Source of the DNA: Fidelibacterota bacterium | GTDB lineage: Bacteria; Fidelibacterota; UBA2242 | Length of the DNA stretch: 5,728 nt | Direction of reading: 5' to 3' | NCBI GenBank assembly: GCA_023229045.1 | Contig: JALOAB010000147.1 | Coordinates: forward strand, 1-5,728 | Shown: piece by piece, positions 1 to 5,728 of the stretch | Position numbering within the stretch: the first letter of the stretch is position 1 | How the letters are laid out: each line of letters opens with the position of its first letter | Notes under the pieces: model-generated | The model's input: only the letters and a program-made list of their open reading frames with translations | Told to the model about the DNA's origin: nothing | Database searches by the model: none | Translations under genes and position numbers: made by a program

Positions 1-442
1 CGATGTTTTTCCGGAAGAACCTCTTAATAATCAACAAATATTCCAATCAAAACTACGCCATTTGCCGAATGTCATAATTACCCCGCACATCGGCGGTAGC
101 ACCGAAGAGGCCCAGGAACACATATCGCGGTTCGTGCCGTCCAAAATGATCGATTTCATTAACTCCGGCAGTACAATTATGAGTGTAAATTTCCCCAACC
201 TGCAGTTGCCGGAATTCAACCAGGCTAATCGTCTGATTCATATCCATACTAATGTTCCCGGCATGTTAGCTCAAATCAATCATATTTTAGCCAGTAATGG
301 GATTAACATTCTCGGACAATATCTAAAGACTACCGATGAAATTGGCTATGTAATCACTGACATTGAAAAAAATTACGACGCTAAAACACTCGACGAAATA
401 AAGAAAATTCCTAACACAATCAAATTCAGAGTATTATATTGA
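1..442 (+). CDS. serA: D-3-phosphoglycerate dehydrogenase, C-terminal part (5' end outside window)
   Basis: This is the 3' end of a gene running in from the left; 146 residues are readable from base 2, with the stop at 440-442. The enzyme oxidises 3-phosphoglycerate with NAD+ in the first step of serine synthesis, in the cytoplasm. The fragment opens with DVFPEEP, followed by TPHIGGSTEEAQEHI, which carries the catalytic His of the D-isomer 2-hydroxyacid dehydrogenase family (fragment residue 29). It continues through GST..SVNFP into a C-terminal ACT domain (about residues 76-146) with HIHTNVPGML. By alignment from memory with E. coli SerA, the serine-binding residues H344, N346 and N364 correspond to H82, N84 and N102 here, so feedback inhibition by serine is probably kept. 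It is the short E. coli-like form, which ends in a single ACT domain (…FRVLY, compare E. coli …RARLLY). leuS follows 28 bases downstream with no evident terminator, so co-transcription is possible. Confidence 0.96.
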   Translation, partial: DVFPEEPLNNQQIFQSKLRHLPNVIITPHIGGSTEEAQEHISRFVPSKMIDFINSGSTIMSVNFPNLQLPEFNQANRLIHIHTNVPGMLAQINHILASNGINILGQYLKTTDEIGYVITDIEKNYDAKTLDEIKKIPNTIKFRVLY

Positions 443-470
443 GATCGTTCTAAATAGAAATGAGCAATTG

Positions 471-2885
471 ATGTATCCTTTCAAAGAAATCGAACAAAAG
501 TGGCAAAAATACTGGGAAGAGAATAAGACTTTTAAGGCTATCGATTTTTCCGAAAAACCTAAATATTATGTTCTGGATATGTTTCCGTATCCATCCGGGG
601 CTGGTTTGCATGTCGGACATCCGGAAGGTTATATCGCCTCCGATATTATGGCTCGCTATAAGAGAAAACAGGGATTTAACGTTTTGCATCCGATGGGCTG
701 GGATGCTTTTGGATTGCCGGCGGAAAATTATGCTTTGCAGACCGGGACTCATCCCAAAATAACAACCGAAAAGAATATCGCCACCTTCCGGCGTCAGATA
801 AAATCGTTCGGCTTTTCATATGACTGGGAGCGTGAAATCAATACCACCGATCCCAAATACTACAAATGGACTCAATGGATCTTTCAGCAACTTTACAAAA
901 TGGGATTGGCTTATCAGGCGGAAGTCGCCGTTAATTGGTGTCCTGCGCTCAAAACCGTTCTGGCTAATGAAGAAGTCATCGATGGCAAATCGGAACGCGG
1001 CGGTCATCCGGTGATCCGGATGCCAATGAGACAATGGATGTTGAAAATTACCGCCTACGCTGACCGGCTTTTGAAGGATCTGGACCTCGTTGATTTTCCT
1101 GATAGTATTAAAGAAATGCAACGCAACTGGATCGGCAGGAGCGAGGGCGCTGATGTGGATTTCACAATCTTCGATTCAGATTATACTTTAAAAGTTTTTA
1201 CGACGAGACCGGATACTTTATTCGGCGCCACTTACATGGTCGTGGCTCCGGAACATCCGATACTGAAAACATTGATACCATCGGAATATAAAGAAGCTGT
1301 GCAAGCATATCAGATGGTAAGCGCCTCGAAAAGCGAACTGGATCGCACAGAACTGGCTAAGGAAAAGACCGGCGTCTTCACCGGTATCTATGCCATTAAT
1401 CCGGTTAATGGTCATAAAATTCCGATTTGGACTTCCGATTACGTTCTGATGTCATACGGAACCGGCGCGATCATGGCGGTTCCAGGGCATGATCAACGCG
1501 ACTGGGAATTCGCCAGGAAATTCGGCCTGGAGATTATCGAGGTCATTTCCGGTGGCGACATCACCAAAGAAGCCTATGTTGGCGACGGCGTGCTGGTCAA
1601 TTCGCAGTTCTTGGATGGTTTACATGTTGCTGATTCTCAGCGCAAAATCATTGATTGGTTAACCGAAAAGGGCATCGGTCAATCTAAGGTTCAGTACAAA
1701 CTGCGCGACTGGGTATTTTCACGCCAGCGCTACTGGGGCGAACCATTTCCGCTGTACTTTGACGATAATAATAACATTCACCTGATTGATGAATCGAAAT
1801 TGCCTTTAGTATTACCGCCACTCGAAAAATACGAACCGAGCGGCACCGGCGAATCGCCTCTGGCTAATCTACCGGAGTGGATTGACTTCATCGATCCTGA
1901 AACCGGTAAGCATTGCCGCTATGAAACCAACACCATGCCGCAATGGGCTGGTTCTTGCTGGTACTACCTGCGTTACCTTGATCCTGATAACGATAAAGCA
2001 TTCTGCGATAAACAAAAAGAGAACTACTGGATGCCGGTCGATCTGTATATCGGCGGGGCGGAACATGCCGTTTTGCATTTACTGTATGCCCGTTTCTGGC
2101 ATAAAGTCCTGTACGATCTGGGATTTGTGGCGACAACCGAACCTTTTATGAAATTGATCAACCAGGGCATGATCCTGGGCGAAGACGGCGAGAAAATGAG
2201 CAAATCGCGCGGCAATGTCATCAATCCGGATGAAGTCATCGGCAATTTCGGCGCGGATACATTCAGGATATACGAAATGTTTATGGGACCGCTGACCCGC
2301 GTCAAGCCCTGGAGCACATCAAGCATTGATGGCGTCTTCCGTTTCCTCAACCGGGTCTGGAATATATTTGTGACGGATGAAGGGAAGACCAGCCCTGATA
2401 TTCAGGACGTTACGCCGGACTCGTCAACCCTCTCTTTACTGCATAAAACGATCTTCAAAGTCACGGATGACATCGAAAATCTGCGCTTCAATACCGCTAT
2501 TTCCCAGATGATGATATTCGTTAATGAAATCATCAAACTGCCGGTCAAACCGCGGTCCGTGATGCAAACCTTCGTGCATCTGCTGAATCCGTTCGCGCCG
2601 CACCTGACCGAACAAATCTGGAATCTGCTCGGTAATTCCCAAAGTCTGGCCTACATCGACTGGCCGACCTATGATCCGGATTTGATCATTGACGAACTCG
2701 TCACGCTGGCGGTACAGATCAATGGCAAAGTGCGCGGAACCTTCGAGATCGCCCGCGATTCCACCGACCAGGACTGTATCGAAAACGCCATGCAACTCGA
2801 AAATGTCAAACGCTATATCGAAAACCTGACGATCGTTAAAACCGTCGTCATTAAGAATAAGATCGTCAGTATCGTCGTGAAGTAA
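471..2885 (+). CDS. leuS: Leucyl-tRNA synthetase
   Basis: Complete class I aminoacyl-tRNA synthetase of 804 residues, which charges tRNA-Leu with leucine in the cytoplasm. Visible landmarks: N-terminal MYPFKEIEQKWQKYW; the HIGH-type motif HVGH (47-50); the CP1 editing domain with TTRPDT (244-249; T249 matches E. coli T252) and GTGAIMAVPGHDQRD (330-344; D344 matches E. coli D345), so proofreading looks intact; DWVFSRQRYWGEP (413-425); KMSKS (575-579); a HLLNPFAPHL anticodon-binding region (703-712); and the C-terminal VQINGKVRG (748-756). I chose ATG at 471 over an in-frame TTG one codon earlier because MYPF matches the family's usual start. No strong Shine-Dalgarno precedes it. The zinc subdomain has NWCPALKTVLANEEV (155-169) then SERGG (174-178), so only C157 remains of the usual cysteines. 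The insertion before KMSKS seen in E. coli LeuRS is absent. The start is AT-rich and later parts reach about 58% GC in hand-counted lines. Confidence 0.98.
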   Translation: MYPFKEIEQKWQKYWEENKTFKAIDFSEKPKYYVLDMFPYPSGAGLHVGHPEGYIASDIMARYKRKQGFNVLHPMGWDAFGLPAENYALQTGTHPKITTEKNIATFRRQIKSFGFSYDWEREINTTDPKYYKWTQWIFQQLYKMGLAYQAEVAVNWCPALKTVLANEEVIDGKSERGGHPVIRMPMRQWMLKITAYADRLLKDLDLVDFPDSIKEMQRNWIGRSEGADVDFTIFDSDYTLKVFTTRPDTLFGATYMVVAPEHPILKTLIPSEYKEAVQAYQMVSASKSELDRTELAKEKTGVFTGIYAINPVNGHKIPIWTSDYVLMSYGTGAIMAVPGHDQRDWEFARKFGLEIIEVISGGDITKEAYVGDGVLVNSQFLDGLHVADSQRKIIDWLTEKGIGQSKVQYKLRDWVFSRQRYWGEPFPLYFDDNNNIHLIDESKLPLVLPPLEKYEPSGTGESPLANLPEWIDFIDPETGKHCRYETNTMPQWAGSCWYYLRYLDPDNDKAFCDKQKENYWMPVDLYIGGAEHAVLHLLYARFWHKVLYDLGFVATTEPFMKLINQGMILGEDGEKMSKSRGNVINPDEVIGNFGADTFRIYEMFMGPLTRVKPWSTSSIDGVFRFLNRVWNIFVTDEGKTSPDIQDVTPDSSTLSLLHKTIFKVTDDIENLRFNTAISQMMIFVNEIIKLPVKPRSVMQTFVHLLNPFAPHLTEQIWNLLGNSQSLAYIDWPTYDPDLIIDELVTLAVQINGKVRGTFEIARDSTDQDCIENAMQLENVKRYIENLTIVKTVVIKNKIVSIVVK

Positions 2886-2922
2886 TTAATTATCCCCAAA
2901 CGGCTGATTAATTATCGGAAAA

Positions 2923-2994
2923 GAAGAACTAATTCGCATCAATTGGTAATTCATACGATCCGGCCAATAATTGTATCTGAAAATCGAATTCTTC
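2923..2994 (+). other. Imperfect inverted repeat after leuS, possible weak terminator
   Basis: GAAGAA (2923-2928) plus TTCG (2933-2936) can pair with CGAATTCTTC (2985-2994), leaving a four-base bulge on the left. An inner CAATTGG (2940-2946) can pair partly with CCAATAATTG (2964-2973). A T-rich stretch (ATTTTACATTTTTC) follows. It lies about 40-110 bases after the leuS stop, so it could end leuS transcription, but the stem is AT-rich and broken and is not a textbook Rho-independent terminator. The rest of the 2886-3169 gap holds no gene I can support. Confidence 0.2.
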
Positions 2995-3036
2995 ATTTTA
3001 CATTTTTCATCACGCAATCGCTTTTTGAAACAATAC

Positions 3037-3065
3037 TTGATAATCGGAATGTAAATGACTAAAAT
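3037..3065 (+). promoter_or_regulatory. Candidate sigma70-type promoter for the hsd genes
   Basis: TTGATA (3037-3042) is separated by exactly 17 bases from TAAAAT (3060-3065). Each hexamer differs by one base from the sigma70 consensus (TTGACA and TATAAT). The hsdM start codon is 105 bases after the -10 box, which would leave an untranslated leader of roughly 95-100 bases. It is the best-spaced pair I found in the leuS-hsdM gap. If the organism is a true Bacteroidota with a different consensus (-33 TTTG, -7 TAnnTTTG), this call would lose value. Confidence 0.4.
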
Positions 3066-3169
3066 AAAGCGGTTTTATAAGAGGTATAGAAAATTTATAT
3101 ATGGTAAAAAATTAAACTATGAATCTGGCTAAATGGATATTTGTTACAAACTAAAGAATGAGATAAATC

Positions 3170-4942
3170 ATGAATAACTTCAGGGAAAAGGCAAACTTTA
3201 TCTGGTCAATTGCCGACTTGCTTAGAGGGCATTATAAACAATCAGATTATGGCAAAGTGATCTTACCTTTCACAGTTCTTAGAAGATTGGATATGGTTCT
3301 TGAGCCGACTAAAAAACAGGTTATCGAAGCCTATCAGAAATATAAGGACAAAAAGCCCGAAATACTCGAACCAATTCTCAATGGTATCACAAAAGTCAAG
3401 TTCCATAATCATAGCAAATTTGATTTTCATGAACTTGCTAATGACCATAACAATATTGCCGCCAATCTACGGAATTATATTAACGGCTTTTCTATTAATG
3501 CCAAAGAAATTCTCGATTATTTCAGTTTCGAAGATCAGATAAAAAAACTCGATGAATATGACTTGCTTTACTTAGTTATCACCCATTTTATGAAGGCAAC
3601 CGATAAGTTCGAAGTAAATGAACCGATGGAAATGGGATATATCTTTGAAGAACTTATTCGCAAGTTTTCTGAAATTTCAAACGAAACCGCCGGAGAACAT
3701 TTTACGCCTCGTGAAGTAATCCGTTTAATGGTCAATCTTCTCTTCGTTAATGATAGAGACATTTTAAGAAAAGAAGGAATTGTTAAAACACTCTATGATC
3801 CGGCCTGCGGAACAGGTGGAATGCTTTCCATCGCTGATGAATACTTGCACGATCTTAATCCTGGCGCTCGATTAGAATTATTCGGACAGGAAATCAATCC
3901 GGAATCTTACGCAATCTGTAAATCCGACATGCTTATCAAAGGACAGAATCCATCTAATATTAAATTCGGTAATAGCTTTAGTCAGGATGGTCTGGAAGAA
4001 GAGAAGTTCGATTATATGCTTAGCAATCCACCGTTTGGGGTCGATTGGAAAAAAGCTCAAAAGTTTATCACTGATGAATATAACAACAAAGGTTACGCCG
4101 GACGTTTCGGCGCTGGATTGCCATCTATAAGTGATGGCTCGTTGCTTTTTCTTCAGCATATGATCAGTAAAATGAAGCAGAACGGCAAAGCCGGCAGCCG
4201 ACTGGCAATTGTGTTTAACGGTTCGCCATTATTTAGCGGTGGAGCCGGAAGCGGACCTAGTGATATTCGTAAATGGATCATCGAAAACGATATGCTTGAA
4301 GCCATAATCGCCATGCCCGATCAATTATTCTACAACACCGGTATTTCAACTTATTTCTGGATTGTTACCGATCGGAAAAATCCTGAACGCAAAGGTAAAG
4401 TTCAACTGATTAATGCATCCGGGAACGATTGGGAGGAGGGCGATAAAAATAATCCATTCTACATTAAAATGATGCGCAGTCTTGGCAATAAAAGAAAAGA
4501 GATTGGCGATGGTAAAGACGGGAAACCCGATCAGATAAAAACCATAACGGAAATTTATGAAGCATTCGAAGATGGACCGTACTGTAAAATTTTCAATAAT
4601 GAAGATTTCGGCTACCAGCGTATTGCTATCGAACGCCCAAAAAGAAGTCCAAATGGAGAAATTGAAAAAGATAGAAAAGGCGATCCTGTTCCAGATGCCA
4701 ATTTGAGAGATTTTGAAAATGTGCCGTTAAAAGAAAATATCGAAGATTATTTTAAGAGGGAAGTCTTTCCGCACTTGTCTGATGCCTGGATCGATCATTC
4801 TAAAACCAAAATTGGATATGAAATCAATTTCACAAAGTATTTTTATAAATATAAACCGCTCCGGAGTTTGGAAGATATTAGAAAAGATATTTTGGCCTTG
4901 GAAAAAGAAACCGATGGAATGATAAAGGAAATAATTGTCTGA
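3170..4942 (+). CDS. hsdM: Type I restriction-modification system, DNA methyltransferase subunit M
   Basis: Complete 590-residue HsdM, the N6-adenine methyltransferase subunit that uses S-adenosylmethionine and works with HsdS (usually M2S) for target recognition. The N-terminal HsdM domain begins FREKANFIWSIADLLRGHY and includes LPFTVLRRLD (32-41). The methyltransferase domain shows HFTPREV (177-183), the SAM-binding motif DPACGTGG (210-217), FGQE (238-241), the catalytic NPPF (286-289), DGSLLFLQHMI (322-332) and PDQLFYNTGISTYFW (383-397). The C-terminal extension ends in a charged helical stretch, LRSLEDIRKDILALEKE (564-580), typical of subunit contacts. All key residues are present, so it should be active. 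ATG 3170 fits the family start; only a weak GAG-like Shine-Dalgarno precedes it. The last codon (GTC, Val590) and the TGA stop (4940-4942) lie inside the left inverted repeat that brackets the next gene, so the present C-terminus appears to be set by that element. Hand-counted lines are mostly 35-40% GC, lower than most of leuS. Confidence 0.97.
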   Translation: MNNFREKANFIWSIADLLRGHYKQSDYGKVILPFTVLRRLDMVLEPTKKQVIEAYQKYKDKKPEILEPILNGITKVKFHNHSKFDFHELANDHNNIAANLRNYINGFSINAKEILDYFSFEDQIKKLDEYDLLYLVITHFMKATDKFEVNEPMEMGYIFEELIRKFSEISNETAGEHFTPREVIRLMVNLLFVNDRDILRKEGIVKTLYDPACGTGGMLSIADEYLHDLNPGARLELFGQEINPESYAICKSDMLIKGQNPSNIKFGNSFSQDGLEEEKFDYMLSNPPFGVDWKKAQKFITDEYNNKGYAGRFGAGLPSISDGSLLFLQHMISKMKQNGKAGSRLAIVFNGSPLFSGGAGSGPSDIRKWIIENDMLEAIIAMPDQLFYNTGISTYFWIVTDRKNPERKGKVQLINASGNDWEEGDKNNPFYIKMMRSLGNKRKEIGDGKDGKPDQIKTITEIYEAFEDGPYCKIFNNEDFGYQRIAIERPKRSPNGEIEKDRKGDPVPDANLRDFENVPLKENIEDYFKREVFPHLSDAWIDHSKTKIGYEINFTKYFYKYKPLRSLEDIRKDILALEKETDGMIKEIIV

Positions 4943-4978
4943 ATCGGGATTTACAGGATTTATAGATAAACAAGATTT
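4937..4978 (+). repeat. Left inverted-repeat arm of the GxxExxY cassette
   Basis: This 42-base arm starts GTCTGAATC and matches the reverse complement of 5362-5403 without gaps at 33 of 42 positions, and at 23 of the outer 25. Mismatches are at arm positions 10, 19, 26-28, 32-34 and 37. Inside it, GGATTTA-like units begin (at the GAT) at 4948, 4957, 4965 and 4974, a spacing of 9, 8 and 9 bases. The arm contains the hsdM stop codon and ends three bases before the GxxExxY start codon. Confidence 0.85.
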
Positions 4979-4981
4979 ACA

Positions 4982-5389
4982 ATGGAACTTGATGAAATAA
5001 CATATAAAATTATCGGTTGTGCAATGAAAGTTCATAATATCCTGGGCAATGGATTTCAGGAAGTGATTTACCAGAGATGTCTGGCTATTGAAATGGAAAA
5101 AGCAGAATTAAGCTTTGGAAGAGAAGTGGAACAAACAATTTTTTACGAAGGGATAGAAGTAGGAACCCGAAGAGCGGATTTTGTAGTAGAAGAAAAAGTG
5201 ATCGTAGAGTTGAAAGCCCTCATTAATTTGGAAGATGTGCATCTGGCGCAGGCTAAGAATTATGTCGTTGCTTATGATTTCCCGATAGGATTACTCATAA
5301 ATTTTGGCGCGAAAAGTTTGCAATACAAAAAAATTTTCAACTCGAAATATACCATTGAGAAAAATCATGCAAATCCTAAAATCCAGTAA
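4982..5389 (+). CDS. GxxExxY family protein, PD-(D/E)XK nuclease-like fold
   Basis: Small protein of 135 residues with the family signature GFQEVIY (24-30) following the typical N-terminal ITYKIIGCAMKVHNILGNG. A nuclease-superfamily pattern is visible: D66 in RRADFVV and E76-x-K78 in VIVELKA, matching the D…ExK core of PD-(D/E)XK proteins. The usual C-terminal GLLINFGAKSLQYKKI (103-118) is also present. Family length is about 125-135 residues, so it is complete. The biochemical role of the family is not known to me; nuclease activity is a fold-based guess. ATG 4982 is the first in-frame start after a TAA at 4967-4969, and no clear Shine-Dalgarno precedes it. Its TAA stop and last residues (about NHANPKIQ) lie in the right inverted repeat. 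It sits between hsdM and hsdS in the same orientation and would be transcribed with them. One hand-counted line (5101-5160) is 35% GC. There is no signal peptide or membrane segment, so it should be cytoplasmic. Confidence 0.9.
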   Translation: MELDEITYKIIGCAMKVHNILGNGFQEVIYQRCLAIEMEKAELSFGREVEQTIFYEGIEVGTRRADFVVEEKVIVELKALINLEDVHLAQAKNYVVAYDFPIGLLINFGAKSLQYKKIFNSKYTIEKNHANPKIQ

Positions 5390-5403
5390 ATCCTGATTCA
5401 GAC
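5362..5403 (-). repeat. Right inverted-repeat arm of the GxxExxY cassette
   Basis: Read on the minus strand from 5403 this 42-base arm begins GTCTGAATCAGGATTTAC and mirrors the left arm at 4937-4978. ATCC-ended units on the plus strand finish at 5393, 5384 and 5376, with a degenerate one at about 5366, giving the same 9, 8, 9-10 spacing as the left arm. It holds the GxxExxY stop codon (5387-5389) and ends two bases before the hsdS ATG. Confidence 0.85.
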
Positions 5404-5405
5404 AA

Positions 5406-5728
5406 ATGAACCGCTACCCCAAATATAAACCTTCCGGCATAGAATGGATTGGCGAGATTCCAGAACATTGGGATATTGCGACCATAGGTAGGTTAAACAA
5501 TCTTGGAAGAGGTAGAGTAATAAGCAACATCGAGATTGGGGAAAATTCGGGTGAGTATCCTGTATATAGTTCGCAAACTGAAAATAATGGAATTATGGGT
5601 TATTTAAATTCCTTTGATTTTGAAGGTCAGTATGTTACCTGGACAACTGACGGTGCCAATGCCGGAACTGTTTTTTATCGTGAGGGAAAATTTAATTGTA
5701 CAAATGTTTGTGGAACAATTCAACCAAA
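5406..5728 (+). CDS. hsdS: Type I restriction-modification system, specificity subunit S, N-terminal part (3' end outside window)
   Basis: An open frame from ATG 5406 runs off the right edge without a stop; 107 residues are readable. It opens MNRYPKYKPSGIEWIGEIPEHW, the very characteristic start of many HsdS proteins (YKxSGIEWxGEIPEHW), and continues as a first target recognition domain, with YPVYSSQTENNGIMGY (51-66) and the segment TWTTDGANAGTVFYREGKF (79-97) typical of that fold. HsdS binds the DNA target and assembles with two HsdM subunits, and with HsdR for cleavage. The half of the recognition sequence read by this domain cannot be deduced by eye. The start lies 16 bases after the GxxExxY stop and immediately after the right inverted repeat, with no Shine-Dalgarno, which suggests leaderless-like or coupled translation, or translation without Shine-Dalgarno pairing. 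The gene would be expected to continue through a central conserved region and a second recognition domain. Confidence 0.95.
   Translation, partial: MNRYPKYKPSGIEWIGEIPEHWDIATIGRLNNLGRGRVISNIEIGENSGEYPVYSSQTENNGIMGYLNSFDFEGQYVTWTTDGANAGTVFYREGKFNCTNVCGTIQP

Larger units (their letters stand above)
4937..5403. mobile_element. Putative inverted-repeat-bounded cassette inserted between hsdM and hsdS
   Basis: This 467-base unit consists of two 42-base inverted arms around one short gene of the GxxExxY family. No transposase is present, so it would be non-autonomous or moved by some other mechanism. Deleting exactly these bases joins the hsdM codon ATT to AAATGA, ending hsdM with a TGA that overlaps the hsdS ATG as ATGA, which suggests clean insertion into a tight hsdM-hsdS junction. 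I see no convincing target-site duplication at these borders (AATT on the left, AAAT on the right). The repeats are seen directly; mobility is inferred. Confidence 0.55.

Noticed and set aside
448..459. TTCTAAATAGAA between serA and leuS as a small hairpin or operator
   Set aside because: Five-base arms with a two-base loop cannot form a stable hairpin, and there is no second copy to suggest an operator.
468..470. TTG start one codon upstream of the leuS ATG
   Set aside because: The ATG at 471 gives the usual MYPF/MYxF family start, and the TTG adds only one residue with no better ribosome binding site.
816..2795. Several antisense and alternative-frame open frames inside leuS, the longest of 119 codons at 2436-2795 on the minus strand
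   Set aside because: They overlap a fully recognisable leuS and their translations show no familiar domain; they are shadows of the coding strand.
2885..2916. Direct repeat ATTAATTATC (2885-2894 and 2907-2916), which could also form an 8-bp A/T-only stem (2883-2890 with 2907-2914)
   Set aside because: It is all A/T in the pairing part, has no T-tract after it, and such low-complexity matches are common in AT-rich gaps.
3119..3154. Eleven-codon open frame MNLAKWIFVTN ending 15 bases before hsdM, possible leader peptide
   Set aside because: It has no Shine-Dalgarno, no codon run or attenuator-like hairpin, and a frame this short is expected by chance in AT-rich DNA.
4929..5407. AAAT at 4929-4932 and 5404-5407 as a target-site duplication
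   Set aside because: The left copy lies four bases outside the inverted-repeat border while the right copy touches it, so the borders would be asymmetric; a four-base A/T match is also weak.

Overview
The window looks like chromosomal DNA of a bacterium, most plausibly from the FCB superphylum or a neighbouring candidate phylum. This rests on the style of the leucyl-tRNA synthetase (its zinc-site cysteines are mostly gone, as I remember for several FCB lineages) and on the near absence of Shine-Dalgarno sequences before the starts. I cannot name a genus, and the placement is inference.

Layout, all genes on the + strand. Bases 1-442 hold the 3' end of serA (D-3-phosphoglycerate dehydrogenase, with its serine-binding ACT domain). 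After 28 bases comes a complete leuS (471-2885). A 284-base AT-rich gap (2886-3169) follows; it contains a plausible sigma70-type promoter and a weak imperfect hairpin. Then a type I restriction-modification locus begins: hsdM (3170-4942), a small GxxExxY-family gene (4982-5389), and the 5' end of hsdS (5406 to the window edge). No hsdR lies in the window; it would be expected outside it, probably downstream.

The most interesting structure is at the hsdM-hsdS junction. The GxxExxY gene is bracketed by two 42-base imperfect inverted repeats (4937-4978 and 5362-5403; 33 of 42 positions match without gaps, 23 of the outer 25). The left arm supplies the stop codon of hsdM, the right arm supplies the stop codon of the GxxExxY gene, and the right arm ends two bases before the hsdS start codon. 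Removing exactly 4937-5403 on paper gives an hsdM that ends in a TGA overlapping the hsdS start as ATGA, the usual coupled arrangement for such gene pairs. The simplest reading is that a small inverted-repeat-bounded cassette carrying a PD-(D/E)XK-like gene has inserted precisely between hsdM and hsdS.

How the genes work together: serA and leuS are housekeeping genes that may share a transcript. HsdM and HsdS form the methyltransferase core of a type I system, with HsdS choosing the DNA target. Whether the GxxExxY protein contributes to the system or is a passenger cannot be decided from the sequence.
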